DNA from: Limnoperna fortunei | Taxonomy: Eukaryota > Mollusca > Bivalvia > Mytilida > Modiolidae | Length of the DNA: 64,000 bases | Direction: 5' to 3' | NCBI GenBank assembly: GCA_944474755.1 | Contig: OX104113.1 | Span: forward strand, 46,502,980-46,566,979 | Shown: positions 43,701 to 52,111 of the stretch, one piece after another | Layout of the letters: every line of letters starts with the position of its first letter | How positions within the stretch are numbered: position 1 is the first letter of the stretch | Made by a program: the position numbers and the translations under genes | Notes under the pieces: model-generated | The model's input: only the letters and a program-made list of their open reading frames with translations | What the model was told of the DNA's origin: nothing | The model's database searches: none

Positions 43701-46700
43701 ACAAATACCCCTACATCACCACCTGACTAGGGTGTAATGGGGTGTATATGAAAACAATAAAAGAACCATTACAAGTATAGTGACTATTATAACATTTTGC
43801 ATATATATGTATTTCATACTAATGATATTACATAAATTATGTCGAGGAGAAAAACGTGAATAAATAACGAGGGAAAAAAAAAAAAAAATTAAAAATATAA
43901 AATGACTTACTAACAACCATACATACATGTACATAGATACATGGACACAATCTTGATTTATAAGAAGTTATACATGTATTTCCTCTCTCACTCACCATTC
44001 ATTGACTTGCCTTACCAACTATTAATACAACTATAGGTAAATTATAAAGTTCTATAATTAATACAGATTATGTTCTTACTCTTAAACTGTACTATACATT
44101 CATGATTTTCTGGATAGGGGCCCAGAAATTTCTAATTTTTTCGAGTTTCTGGTTTTTTTCTGCTAAATATAATTCTAGAGAAATATAACTTCGGATTTTA
44201 GACATGAGACTAATTATATCTGGAACATTCTCTTTCAGTTTGCATTTATAGATGTATTGCTTTGTTAATATTAACAATTAAGTTCAATATTGGGGGTCCA
44301 TTTTCAAAACCAAGCAGAATTTGTTTTTTGTCTATTTCTAGGTTTCTGAAACATTTGTTGAGTTGATAAAAAAAAGTGATCCATAGAGCAATTGTTTTTG
44401 GACAATCAAAGAACAAATGATCTATAGACTCCTCATGAGCTGTACAAAAAGTACAAGTATTTGTATTCTTTATACCCACTTTAAATAAAAAGGTGTTGGT
44501 AGCAATTATTCTATGTAATAGCTTATACTGAAAATTTTTTAAGTAAGTGTTATGACAGCATTGTTTTACAATTGTAAAGTATTTTGTGAAGTCTAAGATT
44601 TCCCAGTTCAGAGAATGTTCCCAAGCATCTATTTTCCAGATTGGTTGCTGAAATACATTCTGAATAGCATTATTATACAAAAATTTCAAATCTTTAGTTC
44701 TAAGAATTCTTTCTAAGAAGAAATCATGGACATGAAAAGTATCAAAATTAAAGTCAGACAACCGTTGATGAATACAGTCTTTAATATATTTGGGAATACT
44801 TGTAATTAAAGTATAGTATTTCAAAAAGTTACTAGTTTGGCATTTTTGCCGAATTTGTTCAAAGGTCAGAAAATCTTTTCTGACTTTGTCAATGATGTCA
44901 AATATATGTTCTATACCAACATTTTTCCATTTTGTCATTTTTAATCCTCCTTGACAGAAATCCCCAATTAATGTATCCCTTTTAATTTTTTCAGCTTTAC
45001 CATCCCAAATAAAATTAAAAAAGATCTTATTAAGCTCATTAATCATAGATCGTTTTATATTTGGTAGGGAGGTAAATAAGTGAACAAGTTTTGGCAAAGC
45101 TAATGTCTTAATTACTGTAACTTTACCTATAAGGGTCAATTTATGGTGTTGCCAACTTTTCAGTAACTTTGTAACATCCTTAATCTTCTTTTGAAAATTT
45201 ATGTCAACCATACTATTTACATCCAAAGAGAATTCCAGACCTAACAGTCTAAAATTAGAATGTGACCAATGGAGATTAACATTTGGACAAAGTACATCAT
45301 TTGAATATTTTTTACTGCCAATCCATATAGCTTTGGTTTTTGAAGCATTCATTCTCAAACCAGAAACTTTGAAAAAGCTTTCAAAACAGTTTAAAGATTC
45401 TTTCAGAGAATTTTCAGACCCATCTAACATAAGAAAGGTATCGTCAGCATACTGACTAATTAATGGTTCAGTACCATTTACAATTACACCTCTAATATTA
45501 TTGTTGGATTTAATTTGTAAGGAGAGTAACTCAACAGCTATGATAAAAAGGTAAGGTGATAGAGGGTCCCCTTGGCGGCAACCCCTCCCTAGGTTAAAAA
45601 AGTTTGACAATTTACCATTGTTTATAACACAGCTTTAAGAATTTTTATAAAATACTTGAAACCATTTACAAACTGATTGACCGAAGTTAAAACTTTGCAG
45701 TGCTTTTTCAAGAAAAATGTTTGTTGACAGATATTTTTGAATATCTTGTCATGTGCATGTGATTGAAAAAAATCTGTCATAAAGATCAAAGGAAAAACAT
45801 ACAAATTACCGAGAAACTATGTTACTATTTCTTTATTAACATCTTTAGTATAGAAAATGGTCTAGAATTTCTCTAGTGATAGATACTAGTACATCTCCAT
45901 CACACGAGACAGATTCTTTCCCTTATATCAAGAATGTTGCTAAACATTTATTTTGAACAGTACAAATACTTAAAAAAAAAAAAAAATGCATGCAATTTTA
46001 ATTTACACATATGGAAGTTCATAGGTATTCCAACCAATTAAATTTTAAGGAACCTTTTCAGATGTAATAAAATAAATGATAACCAAAAAAATTTAGCTCC
46101 TTCTACTATGCTTTCATAAGTGCAATCATATATGGAGCACTTTTGCTTTTCATAGAAACTTCTTTGCAATTTCTCCTTTCATTCATAGTAACAAATTCTA
46201 GATAAAAGGTACCATTTGAAAAGTCGATTCTAAGAAAGTATCAAGGCAACCATGATAACAATTGGCTATGCAGTTTCAGAAAAGAATTTAAATTTATTAA
46301 TTTTCAAAATAGACTAATTTTCATATTTCATAAAGTCTGTCAAAACAAATCCAAATCAAGAAGTGTGAACACCAAAAAATGTTTTGGCTTCATCCCACAT
46401 TAATACTGAATAATTATGAGAAAAATTACTCATAAAGTTTGTTTGTTGGTTTAACTGTAACATGTCAGTGCTTTCAAAAGTAAGTGGTAGAAATCCGCCA
46501 TTTATTTTTACTGTTGGTACTTCAGTGAGAGAAAAAAAGATTCAGTTGAAAAAATTTAAGGAATATCTTTAAAACTTTTATTTGTGATGCTGCGACTGTT
46601 GTGTAAAGAAGCATATTTAATAGGTTGTAAAATAAGTTTATTATAATCATTCTGGATGTAAAAAGCTTTCATGTATCTCCTTATAGAATAATGTTAATAA

Positions 46701-49614
46701 AAGACATTTATACAAGTAAATTTATTCCACATATTAAACAAACTTTCTCTTCAAATTTACGCCAAAGTTAATAAGTTAGTCCAATGTTTTACAAATTAGT
46801 TTGGTTCATAAGGTCCGCCATTTTTCAAAGTGTACAAAACGGAGTTCCCATTGTATTCTGGTAAATATAGAAAGTCATCTATGGAGTGCAATTCCGGTCA
46901 AAAATAGTCATGATTGTAATAACATCATCCAAAAATGTCCAACAAACGAATAGAACTTCAAAACATCACAACTCTTTGAAAAAACAATTAAAAACAGTAG
47001 AAAATCAACTATTTACAGTTTTTCTTGAAGAAATCATCTTATTTCTTATCCTTCGTCTTGCGGAAAGAGGAAACTAAATTTTCAGGTGACATAGCTTTTA
47101 GGTACGGCTTTGAAGTAAGTTTAGCAACATCAAAATTAGTAAGGCTAATTCTAGGATTTTTCTGCAAAAATGATGCACATATTGTAGTACATATTCTTCG
47201 AGGGCCCAAAAAATTCTAACATCCAATGGCTGAGTTAAATGCATATGACTGGTAAGGGGTGGAATAACAAACAAGACAACATTTGCTTTTTTGCCCAATC
47301 ATCTCGAGTTAAACTGATGTGGGATCGATGTTCATCATACAGTATCAATGTAGGTTCTTCATCATTCTTTTTGGGAATGCCAGCATGATGTGAAAACTGT
47401 GTGGTGATGTAATTATGAAAAATATTAGTATTTGGCCAACCTGTCTTGATCATCTCTCCTGCAAATCTTGGGGCAGCTCCTTCCAAAAACTCTGTATTCC
47501 ATCTCTTTCCACTGAAGACATAATAAGGTGGAATATAGTTTCCCATAGCATTTCCTCCTGCTATAATAGTAATGGTAGCTGTTCTCTCTGAAGTAATAGA
47601 CTGAGGTTTAATATTTCTGTTACAGATTACTTTCAGTGGTGAACATCGTCAGAGACCCACGTCCGGTCGCGTTCTCACTTTGCTACCACTTACCGACCGT
47701 GGGCACACTTGTAGATATTTTCTCGTTTTAATGAATATTTAATGTCCTATTTTGATTGGTCGCTTGTATTTCCAGCGAAGCGTGACAACTAATAAAAAAA
47801 GACATAACATACATAGTTTCGGTTAATAAATGTTTTATCCATTAAACGTCGTTCCCATTGGCTAATTAAATTTACTGAATATTCATGAAAACGAGAAAAT
47901 ATCTACAAGTGTAACCACGGTCGGTAAGTGGCAGCAAAGCGAAAACGCGACCAGACGTGGGTTTCCGACAATGGGCGGTGAATGGTCAGTAGTTATTCCG
48001 GTTTCATCAATGTTGAAGATTCTATTAGGTTTATCATGTAGATTGTTGGTTGTAAGGATGGTGGAAAGTTCCTTAAAGTACTTCTTTAGATTTTCAGGAG
48101 ATGCATTCTTGGCTCTGAGTAATGACAGTTTCTGGGGCTTAACAAGTTTTAGGTCCTCCCATCTACTCAGAAATCCATAACACTAATTGTTTCTGAGACC
48201 AGATGAATCTTCCAACTTTGTATGTAGTTGCTTACCTAAAGCTGTGGCATAGTCTTTTGCAATTAACTGTATATCTGCCTTAGTATAGCCATAACCTATT
48301 CCAGCCATGTAGGTAAGATGGTTGACTAGATCCTTTTCTTCCCCGTAAGAAAAAATTGTTTCCTGTCCAACTTTGGCATTAACATCTACCTTTGCCCTTG
48401 TTCTGTCTCTTAGAGTTGATTCAGGAACTTGGTATAGTCTGGAAGACAAACATGCCTTTAAAAGTTACTCCATAGTAAGCCTTCTGCAAATTCACTCTAT
48501 TATATTGCAGCCTTTTCTGCTTAACATTGGAATCCTGAAAAAAAAAAGAAAATAAAATTTATTAAAATTGGAAAATGAAGGAAATCTAAATCAGGAATCT
48601 ATAAACCTAGTCAGAGTCTAAATTTATCATTGTAATTTTAAAATTTATATTAATATTACTGTTATTATTAACATGTCTTAATTTAATTTTTTTTTAAGTT
48701 TAATTATTGTTGTAATTAAAAAAAAATAAAAATTAATATTTGTTTACAGATTTTATTTTTCACTTTAATACAGCAAATATAAGGACCATAAAAATAATCA
48801 ATATATGACACTTTATTCAATTATTTAAAACTTTAAATAAAACAATTTGAGAACGTAAAATAGCTTGATTTTAAGAAGAAAACATTGGAAGTTCATTCTT
48901 GTCCATAATTGCTTCCCGTAGTTTTTTTCGATCGATGATTTCATATGGACTTATGGGAAAGTAAACAACCAGACAACAGGTAGAAAGCTGTTACTGAGCG
49001 TAATATGCATTTTCATTGGAAATAGGGTAGATTTTTGGAAACATGGCATCAAAGCTGGATTAAAAAACCACCATTTTGAATGCATATTGATAAAAATTAA
49101 AAGTACTTACCAGAAGCTTGGATATTTTGACAGTTTGTAGTCTGTTGACGAGAAACCCGACTTCAGTTTTTATTTGCTAAAAATAAACTTCCGACTGTGA
49201 CATCATTACACGAGGAAATATCCGAAATGTAAATACTGTGATACAATGGAACCCTCGATATAATGACAATTATTAATGAGAAGGCAGTCTAGTTTTGTAC
49301 CGTTTTATTTTATATTTATATGACAATCATAATTGTTGTATGCCAATGCCCTCTTGAGTCCTAATTCTGTTAATAATCATATTTATTTTTTTGGTTTTAA
49401 ATTTGTATTGTATGGTGGTTCTCTTAATTATATTAGTATGGTGTTGATGACCACTGCTCCGCGAGAAGTCTTGAAATTGGAAGGATAAAATGTTCCTTAC
49501 AGCAGTGTCATTGTTGAATTTAGCAAGTCTGAAACTTTCAGCCTTTATTCTTGAGGTACCATTCCCCTTCAGTATTTTCACTAAAAGTTCGATAGTATCT
49601 CTGACTTGAGCCAT
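28332..49614 (-). CDS. TEDC1: Tubulin epsilon and delta complex protein 1, 8 exons
   Basis: Joining 49614-49501, 41784-41685, 38320-38112, 37744-37580, 33026-32928, 32108-32022, 29331-29149 and 28709-28332 gives 1335 nt, 444 aa plus stop. All introns are GT-AG and all phases agree. Family landmarks are the N-terminal ESFRLAKF (about 28-35), TETFWNLLFELL (39-50), SRELLLGFAWLL (103-114), a coiled coil from about 165, and VFWKWMESVLD (253-263). The length is close to vertebrate TEDC1 (about 430 aa, from memory). The family works with TEDC2 and epsilon/delta tubulin to stabilise triplet microtubules of centrioles and basal bodies. The C-terminal half is predicted coiled coil with a Gln-rich linker (about 380-395). 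No internal stop or frameshift, so it appears intact despite large repeat-filled introns. Confidence 0.88.
28746..29148. other. TEDC1 intron 7
   Basis: AT-rich short intron; no repeat recognised. Confidence 0.5.
29149..29331 (-). CDS. TEDC1: TEDC1 exon 7
   Basis: 183 nt, residues 259-319, phase 0 both sides. Acceptor TGTTTTAG, donor GTAGGC. Encodes a helix with EEIIEQIEELWESK. Confidence 0.87.
29340..30398. other. TEDC1 intron 6, part without features
   Basis: AT-rich; nothing recognised before the 36-bp minisatellite. Confidence 0.4.
30400..31258. repeat. 36-bp minisatellite with higher-order structure (TEDC1 intron 6)
   Basis: Unit AACCAAATCACTGGCTGAGT then TAGTGGTAAGGTAAGA (36 bp), about 20 or more variants. 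A variant segment containing TTATGGGTTGAGGTCAG recurs near 30553, 30785 and 30981, giving a longer period of about 200-230 bp. Because 36 is a multiple of three, minus-strand frames stay open for up to 225 codons; these repeat-coded peptides (NSASDLVSYLT types) are artefacts. Confidence 0.95.
31495..31935. repeat. Interspersed repeat, two units of about 190 bp
   Basis: Both units contain AACAAA-GGGAAATAACT-like starts, TGGTTCTTGAAC/TGGGTCTTGAGC, a TACTAAGTTTG/TACCAAGTTTG block and GACAGACAG or GGACAGAAAGACTG. Resembles other repeats here that carry GACAGAC motifs. Confidence 0.55.
32022..32108 (-). CDS. TEDC1: TEDC1 exon 6
   Basis: 87 nt, residues 230-258, phase 0. Acceptor ATTTTGCAG, donor GTATTA. 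Encodes ILKLLEKDNDRLQNMLSW and ends in VFWKWM. Confidence 0.87.
32111..32927. other. TEDC1 intron 5
   Basis: No gene. 32390-32580 is somewhat GC-richer (GAGAGGAGCACGGCACTCTC onward) and may be an unrecognised repeat or relic. Confidence 0.4.
32928..33026 (-). CDS. TEDC1: TEDC1 exon 5
   Basis: 99 nt, residues 197-229, phase 0. Acceptor CTTCAG, donor GTTAGA. Contains HLSVMEVHLLKHPELMKK, matching the HLSVTEAE-type segment of the family. Confidence 0.86.
33030..33744. other. TEDC1 intron 4, left part
   Basis: No feature recognised before the Helitron-like element. Confidence 0.4.
33745..35463 (+). mobile_element. Helitron-like non-autonomous element with 322-bp internal repeats
   Basis: Left end TCTTAAGAGCC is preceded by A. 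The right end has a 6-bp-stem hairpin, CTGACC-ATTTG-GGTCAG, then GTGAG and CTAA, followed by T. This fits Helitron ends (5' TC, 3' hairpin plus CTRR, insertion between A and T). Subterminal inverted repeats GCTCACCTGAC (33762-33772) and GTCAGGTGAGC (35450-35460) are exact, as in Helentron-associated (HINE-type) elements. Nearly all the interior is tandem repeat: GTTGTTTGTATG recurs at 34141, 34463, 34785 and 35107, exactly 322 bp apart, plus a diverged first unit. No Rep/helicase coding is present. Confidence 0.72.
33800..35335 (+). repeat. 322-bp tandem repeat, about 4.8 units
   Basis: Units share AACAGTTTCTGAGAAGAAG, CCCATAGGGTCCTATG, GATGGCGGCCATCTTGGAT, AACTCAAACTTTGTAGAGG, CAGCCAATCAGAACGCA and GAATTTGCAATTGGCTC. 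Each carries a YY1-like GCCATCTTG. This is the interior of the 33745-35463 element. Confidence 0.88.
35761..35977 (+). mobile_element. SINE, tail split by a foldback element
   Basis: Head GGGCTTCAGTTGCCGAGTGG, TTAAGGTAG, body, ACTCCAATAAAAACAGGACG and GCTGAAAGTGGCATTAAAT. The CAAACAAACAAA tail is separated and lies at about 36123-36136, after the foldback element. Confidence 0.75.
35978..36117. mobile_element. Foldback element (140 bp) in a SINE tail
   Basis: Left arm TTTACATGTGCTTTCAAATG, ATACTGGGTCGATTTTGTTAT; the right arm is the reverse complement with few mismatches (ATAACAAGATCGACCCAGTA). The loop is about 17 bp. Flanks TACAA on both sides are only suggestive because the tail itself is CAAA-rich. 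Confidence 0.75.
36140..37570. other. TEDC1 intron 4, right part
   Basis: No exon recognised. 36880-37270 is relatively CpG-rich for this window, without a clear gene or promoter. Confidence 0.4.
37580..37744 (-). CDS. TEDC1: TEDC1 exon 4
   Basis: 165 nt, residues 142-196, phase 0. Acceptor CATATTCAG, donor GTTTGT. Encodes VQHLRLLNGKLRSNIRQLQA, the start of the coiled-coil part. Confidence 0.86.
38112..38320 (-). CDS. TEDC1: TEDC1 exon 3
   Basis: 209 nt, residues 72-141, entering in phase 1. Acceptor TTTTTTCAG, donor GTAAAC. Holds the diagnostic GSRELLLGFAWLLCKESL segment. Confidence 0.88.
38757..38858 (+). mobile_element. 5'-truncated SINE
   Basis: GTCAGTTTTCCTAC, GGCTTCCTCACCCAATAAAA, TCTGAAAGTGTCATTGAACA and a CAAACAAA tail; internal deletion of the GGACGCC box. 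Confidence 0.65.
39396..39406. repeat. Left TSD of SINE
   Basis: AATTAATAAAT, identical to 39676-39686. Confidence 0.7.
39407..39675 (-). mobile_element. Full-length SINE, 11-bp TSD
   Basis: Minus strand: tail, 3' box, body (GAGTACCCAGA-type) and tRNA-like head ending CCACTAAGGTCCC. More diverged from the reference than 39764-40030. Adjacent to another minus copy. Confidence 0.85.
39764..40030 (-). mobile_element. Full-length SINE, 12-bp TSD
   Basis: Nearly identical in layout to 23533-23797. Head ends GACCACTCGGCCACCGAGGC. Flanked by CACATATATAGA at 39752-39763 and 40031-40042. Confidence 0.9.
40290..41110 (+). repeat. Tandem repeat of about 155-170 bp, 4 to 5 units, with GACAGACGGAC end
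   Basis: Units share GTGACCTTGAAATTTGACGG, ATTACCCC, AATCAATAGGCTTC, CAACCTGATATATAACAATA, TCCCAAAGTTTCATTCAAAT and GCAAACTTTTTGAGTTATTG. It ends with GACAGACGGACATGAGG, CCCCCCGACTCTGTCGAGCA and a stem around CTCTGTCGAG. In TEDC1 intron 2. Confidence 0.8.
41390..41672. repeat. 41-bp minisatellite next to the TEDC1 exon 2 donor
   Basis: Unit TTCAAGTTTGTGTATTACCC then TAGGTAGTGCCTGTTGCTATG; starts at 41430, 41471, 41512, 41553, 41594 and 41635 are exactly 41 bp apart. The last partial unit ends about 12 bp from the splice donor at 41684. Confidence 0.93.
41685..41784 (-). CDS. TEDC1: TEDC1 exon 2
   Basis: 100 nt, residues 39-71 plus one base of codon 72. Acceptor TATTTGCAG, donor GTATGT. Encodes TETFWNLLFELLYFCKYG. 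Confidence 0.87.
42500..42690 (-). mobile_element. Second SINE type with (ATCA)n tail
   Basis: Minus strand ends TATAGCTGAAATATTGC, TTGCTGGGCGTAAAAC, ATCAATCAATCAATCAATC. This 3' box is clearly related to the main SINE (ATATAGCTGAAAAATTGCTG, GGCGTTAAAC), but the body upstream (GTGCCGAACTG, GGCCGTGAGGCAGGTG) is different. Confidence 0.6.
43085..43468. repeat. 32-bp minisatellite, 12 units (TEDC1 intron 1)
   Basis: Unit GAGACTGAAAATATCACATG then GAATATCTAGAT; 12 copies at exact 32-bp spacing from 43085 to 43437. Variation is concentrated at two sites (GAGACTG/GAGCCTG/GAGGCTG and CACATGG/CACGTGG/CATGTGG). Confidence 0.95.
44092..45790 (-). mobile_element. 5'-truncated L1/Tx1-like LINE in TEDC1 intron 1
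   Basis: The longest ORF of the window (454 codons, 44246-45610) carries RGCRQGDPLSPYLF, then YADDT (catalytic box), SKTKAIWIGSKK, GGLKMTKW and the zinc-binding CTFCTAHEESIDHLFFDC of the RVT zinc domain. Upstream, FLEKALQSFNFGQSVCKWF and VFYKNS-stop-SCVINNGK extend it to about 45790 with one in-frame stop. Downstream, a frameshift near 44260 leads to the C-terminal LTKQYIYKCKLKENVPD to 44092. Fingers, endonuclease and ORF1 are absent. Dead but not very old. Confidence 0.88.
44246..45610 (-). pseudogene. Reverse transcriptase ORF2 fragment, 454 codons
   Basis: The uninterrupted part of the 44092-45790 LINE. Residues 9-22 are RGCRQGDPLSPYLF and about 55-59 are YADDT; the C-terminal C-x2-C-x7-H-x4-C motif lies near residue 395. 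It has a chance ATG but no host promoter, and should not be annotated as a host gene. Confidence 0.87.
45800..46880. other. TEDC1 intron 1, no feature recognised
   Basis: AT-rich, with an A-tract at about 45970-45983. Near 46830-46856 a GGAGTTCCCATTGTA motif resembles a Tigger terminus but faces the wrong way. Confidence 0.35.
47235..47546 (-). pseudogene. Tigger DDE domain fragment
   Basis: Open 103 codons: IPPYYVFSGKRW, then FLEGAAPRFAGEMIKTGW and ILYDEHRSHISL. In pogo/Tigger transposases the usual form is D-G-H-x-S-H; here Gly is Glu. The last residues are out of frame relative to the continuing match (VVLFVIPPLTSHMHLTQPLD at 47298-47200). Confidence 0.85.
47638..47643. repeat. Flank duplication of the MITE (left)
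   Basis: GGTGAA here and at 47977-47982; a 9-bp comparison allows two mismatches. Confidence 0.55.
47644..47973. mobile_element. MITE, 330 bp, with about 90-bp TIRs, inside the Tigger ORF
   Basis: Both ends read inward ACCCACGTCYGGTCGCGTT, then CCACTTACCGACCGTGG and CACTTGTAGATATTTTCTCG, with only a few differences over about 90 bp. Removing the element restores the transposase reading order between DETGITTDHSP and LKVIC, which shows the insertion point independently of the flanks. Confidence 0.88.
48183..48449 (-). pseudogene. Tigger HTH region fragment
   Basis: Open 88 codons with the psq-type helix-turn-helix end (VPESTLRDRTRAKV) and GYGYTKADIQLIAKDYA, a signature of the pogo/Tigger N-terminal half. 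The preceding helix (RVNLQKAYYGVTFKG) is in another frame at 48470-48530. Confidence 0.82.
48561..49490. other. TEDC1 intron 1 near exon 1
   Basis: AT-rich with poly-T/poly-A stretches; nothing coding. Confidence 0.4.
49501..49614 (-). CDS. TEDC1: TEDC1 exon 1
   Basis: 114 nt, residues 1-38, donor GTAAGG, phase 0. Starts at MAQVRDTIELLVKILKG and ends ESFRLAKFNNDTA, matching the SPEIFRRAKF-type segment at the same place in vertebrate TEDC1. The ATG at 49614 was chosen because no in-frame ATG lies further upstream in the open stretch. Confidence 0.82.
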
Positions 49615-49653
49615 AAAACACTTTTTGAACAAAAAATCCAAGAGGACTTCCAA

Positions 49654-49662
49654 ACCGGATAT
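49654..49662 (-). promoter_or_regulatory. ETS-like motif upstream of TEDC1
   Basis: ACCGGATAT, about 40 bp upstream of the ATG, has the GGAT core of ETS sites, common in broadly expressed promoters. Weak on its own. Confidence 0.2.
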
Positions 49663-49936
49663 AAAGCAAGATGCTCAGTTAACTTTATGCTCATCGGAAG
49701 AATAATCATAATGTGGCTGCCTTAAATTCCGTTAAAAATGTAGATATAAATGTATATATACTGTTTGTTTTTCTATTATATATATTTTTTAAACATGTCA
49801 TTTTATTTATATGGTGCATATGTAAAAAATATAAGGGAGATAAATGATAAAAAAAGCTTTGGAAAGTAGACAAGTTCTCAGTATAGTAAAGGTACTCGAG
49901 ATGTTCTAGCCCTACATTTATCCGACCACAAGTCAT

Positions 49937-49946
49937 TCTAGCTATA
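49937..49946. repeat. Left TSD of LINE
   Basis: TCTAGCTATA, identical to 52112-52121. Confidence 0.75.
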
Positions 49947-50303
49947 TATAGAATATAGAATAGAATATTTTTTATTAGACCAAATCAGGGCCCACAAAGG
50001 GCAAATGACATTACAATTATAATTTGGCATAAATATATAACTATTACGATTGAACATATCATTCACAAAATTAACAAACAATAACAAGTACACATTTAAG
50101 TATTAAAATACTAATTTCACCAGTGACCTATATCTGTATACGTAGTGTAGCAGAAGTTATTTTTTATACAGGTATAAACTAAAGATGAAATGATACATTG
50201 TATGTGCTAGTGCCGTATCGGACAAGCAGAGGACGGGAGCGAGTCAAAGTAAATTAATAAAATAAAGTATCTAACTTTTATTATATGGTCTTTTTTATAA
50301 CTG

Positions 50304-50710
50304 ACCTCCTTGTATCTTGAGCACATTATCAAAAATGAAGTCGGTAAGATGCAGAAGACACCAAGGGTACATACTTAAAGGTCAAAGTTGTTATCGGGAA
50401 TATTAGTTTTTTGAAGTGTTAGATATAATAAAAAATAAACAGTAGATGTCTGAAGACTAAATTAATCAAAAAATGATTTAAGTTATTATCATTATATATG
50501 ACAAAAAATTAAAATGTTAGACCTCCTCGTACCCAATGCACAATGACGAAATGTGATTGCCATTATGCAGGGGGGACCAAGGGTAGATGCTAAAAGGTCA
50601 AATTGGTCTGTTGTAGGTGTTGAACCTCCTCGTACCCAATGCATCATAGCAATTAATTTATAATCGCTATAATGCAGAGGATACCAAGGGTAGATACAAT
50701 AAGGTTCATT
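50304..50710 (-). repeat. Three-copy repeat in the LINE 3' UTR
   Basis: Each copy combines TACCCTTGGT-x-CYTCTGCAT with GCATTGGGTACGAGGAGGT or a variant; copies lie near 50304-50391, 50521-50600 and 50622-50700. Confidence 0.75.
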
Positions 50711-50792
50711 TTTTAATATATGTATACATTGCATTTTTTGGGTCCATGCAGCAATAGGTAAATAATGTTGACAGATGACGTCCAAGTGAGAA

Positions 50793-51146
50793 CTATGAAT
50801 TGTTTATTAGATTTTTTACTTCATTTGAGGAAATAAAGCTGGAAAGATACAGAAGAACTTGTGAATTTTCACAGCACAATAACCATTTGAGTTTATCTGT
50901 ATTTTTTAGGTTATGAAAGTTTGGACAAGACTTTGTGATTGATTTGTACAATTGCTTTCTGTCTTCAAGGTGGGAAGGGCAGTTAAAAAGAAAATGAATT
51001 TCGTCCTCCACCTGTCCCAACGTACACTTTAAACAAAATCTTTCAGTACTGGGTATACTTTTGTATCTTCCTTGTTCAATCATTAGTTTGTGTGAAGATA
51101 CACGTAGTTGAGTAATTTTCTTTCTATCTACAATTTTGTCAAGCAA
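50793..51146 (-). pseudogene. LINE C-terminal Cys/His fragment
   Basis: C-L-K-C-x(6)-E-D-E-I-H-F-L-F-N-C motif near residues 38-57. Belongs to the same LINE copy. Confidence 0.83.
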
Positions 51147-51364
51147 TAAAAGATATTTTTCAAGCCCAAAGTTTGTTTGATTAGAGTATAGGTCCTTAAT
51201 TTACCTACAGAACATGTAATCAAATCATTATGCCATTGATCAATATAGTGAGAAGAAACCAATTGATTTAGTTTTTTCTTGAAAATGTAGTCACCCAGGG
51301 ATGATAAACCATTATCTGTTTTCAGAGCTTTTAGTATTTGATTTATTGAACCATACCAAGAAGG

Positions 51365-52054
51365 CTACTTTTTCCAAAATAATTGTTTTGAGGATAAAAA
51401 AGCATCATTTAATAATGGAAATGATGTGCCAAGATTTTCAAGTCTATGCCAGTATTTTAGCATGGTTTTAATTATGACAAAGTGAAAAGGAAATCTACCA
51501 AGTTCTGATAACACTGCTAGGTTGCTAGTTTTTTTGTGAGTACCCAGAATTAATTTGCAAAAGCTTACATGCAATTTTTCACAACATACATTAGAAAAAA
51601 TTCTATCAAAAGAAATAACACCATTTCTGAAATGGGCAGTTGTTGTATTAAACTGACCCCAGATTTCACAACCATAGAGAAGTATTGGCTTAATTGTATG
51701 GTCAAAGACATGTAAACTAGTTTTAACACTTGGGTTATGAGATAGAAAATCTTTACTTAGTTTAAAATAGCCTTTAAGTGCCCTTTGATACAATTCTTCT
51801 TGTGCATATGAGAAAGAGCCTGATGCACTAAAATAGAGACCTAGATATTTATATCTACTAACACATTCTATGGTACAATCATTTAGTGAAAATTTTTGGG
51901 AGATGTGTCGGCCTGCTCTGTTGAATATCAAGATTTTGGTCTTGTTAGTATTGACGTTCATGCACCAGTCATTACAGTATTTTCCTAGTTTGTCTAATCT
52001 TTTTTGTAATCCTGACGCCGAACTGGATAGAAGTATGACGTCGTCTGCATACAT
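51365..52054 (-). pseudogene. LINE reverse transcriptase fragment
   Basis: Part of the 49947-52111 insertion: residues 1-6 MYADDV (catalytic Asp pair), then the thumb with YLGLYFSASGSF. Same family as the fragment at 350-880. Confidence 0.85.
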
Positions 52055-52111
52055 TAGGCAGTTGACAGTATGATCATTAAGTTTAATAACATCAGAAATA
52101 TTATCAAAGTA

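Larger units (their letters stand above)
46960..48560 (-). mobile_element. Degenerate Tigger/pogo DNA transposon, split by a MITE
   Basis: Minus-strand coding pieces in order: a psq/CENP-B-type HTH (LYQVPESTLRDRTRAK, 48449 downward), the connecting region (ADIQLIAKDYA), the first catalytic Asp in FNIDETGITTDHS (near 48010), a break by the 330-bp MITE, then VICNRNIKPQSITSERT and GNAMGNYIPPYYVF. The second Asp is in LILYDEHRSHI (near 47320) and the third in TQPLDVRIF (near 47230). Frameshifts near 48450 and 47280 and the MITE make it non-functional. Terminal repeats not found, so limits are approximate. Confidence 0.85.
49947..52111 (-). mobile_element. 5'-truncated CR1/L2-like LINE, 2165 bp, upstream of TEDC1
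   Basis: Bounded by a 10-bp duplication. Minus strand begins inside the reverse transcriptase (YFDNISDVIKLNDHTVN), has MYADDVILLSS, then KTKILIFNR, YKYLGLYFSASGSF and IKPILLYGCEIWG (51365-52054). A second open piece (50793-51146) has LRVSSHKLMIEQGRY and CLKCTLGQVEDEIHFLFNC, the terminal zinc-like motif. A break lies at about 51150-51365. The 3' UTR holds three copies of an 85-110-bp repeat, and the end is a TTCTATTCTATATTCTAT microsatellite, typical of CR1/L2-type 3' ends. Confidence 0.88.

Noticed and set aside
49240..49265. Tigger-like terminus ACAATGGAACCCTCGATATA
   Set aside because: It points away from the Tigger transposase remnant (element would extend into TEDC1 exon 1), and the motif near 46840 also faces outward, so they cannot be the ends of that element.
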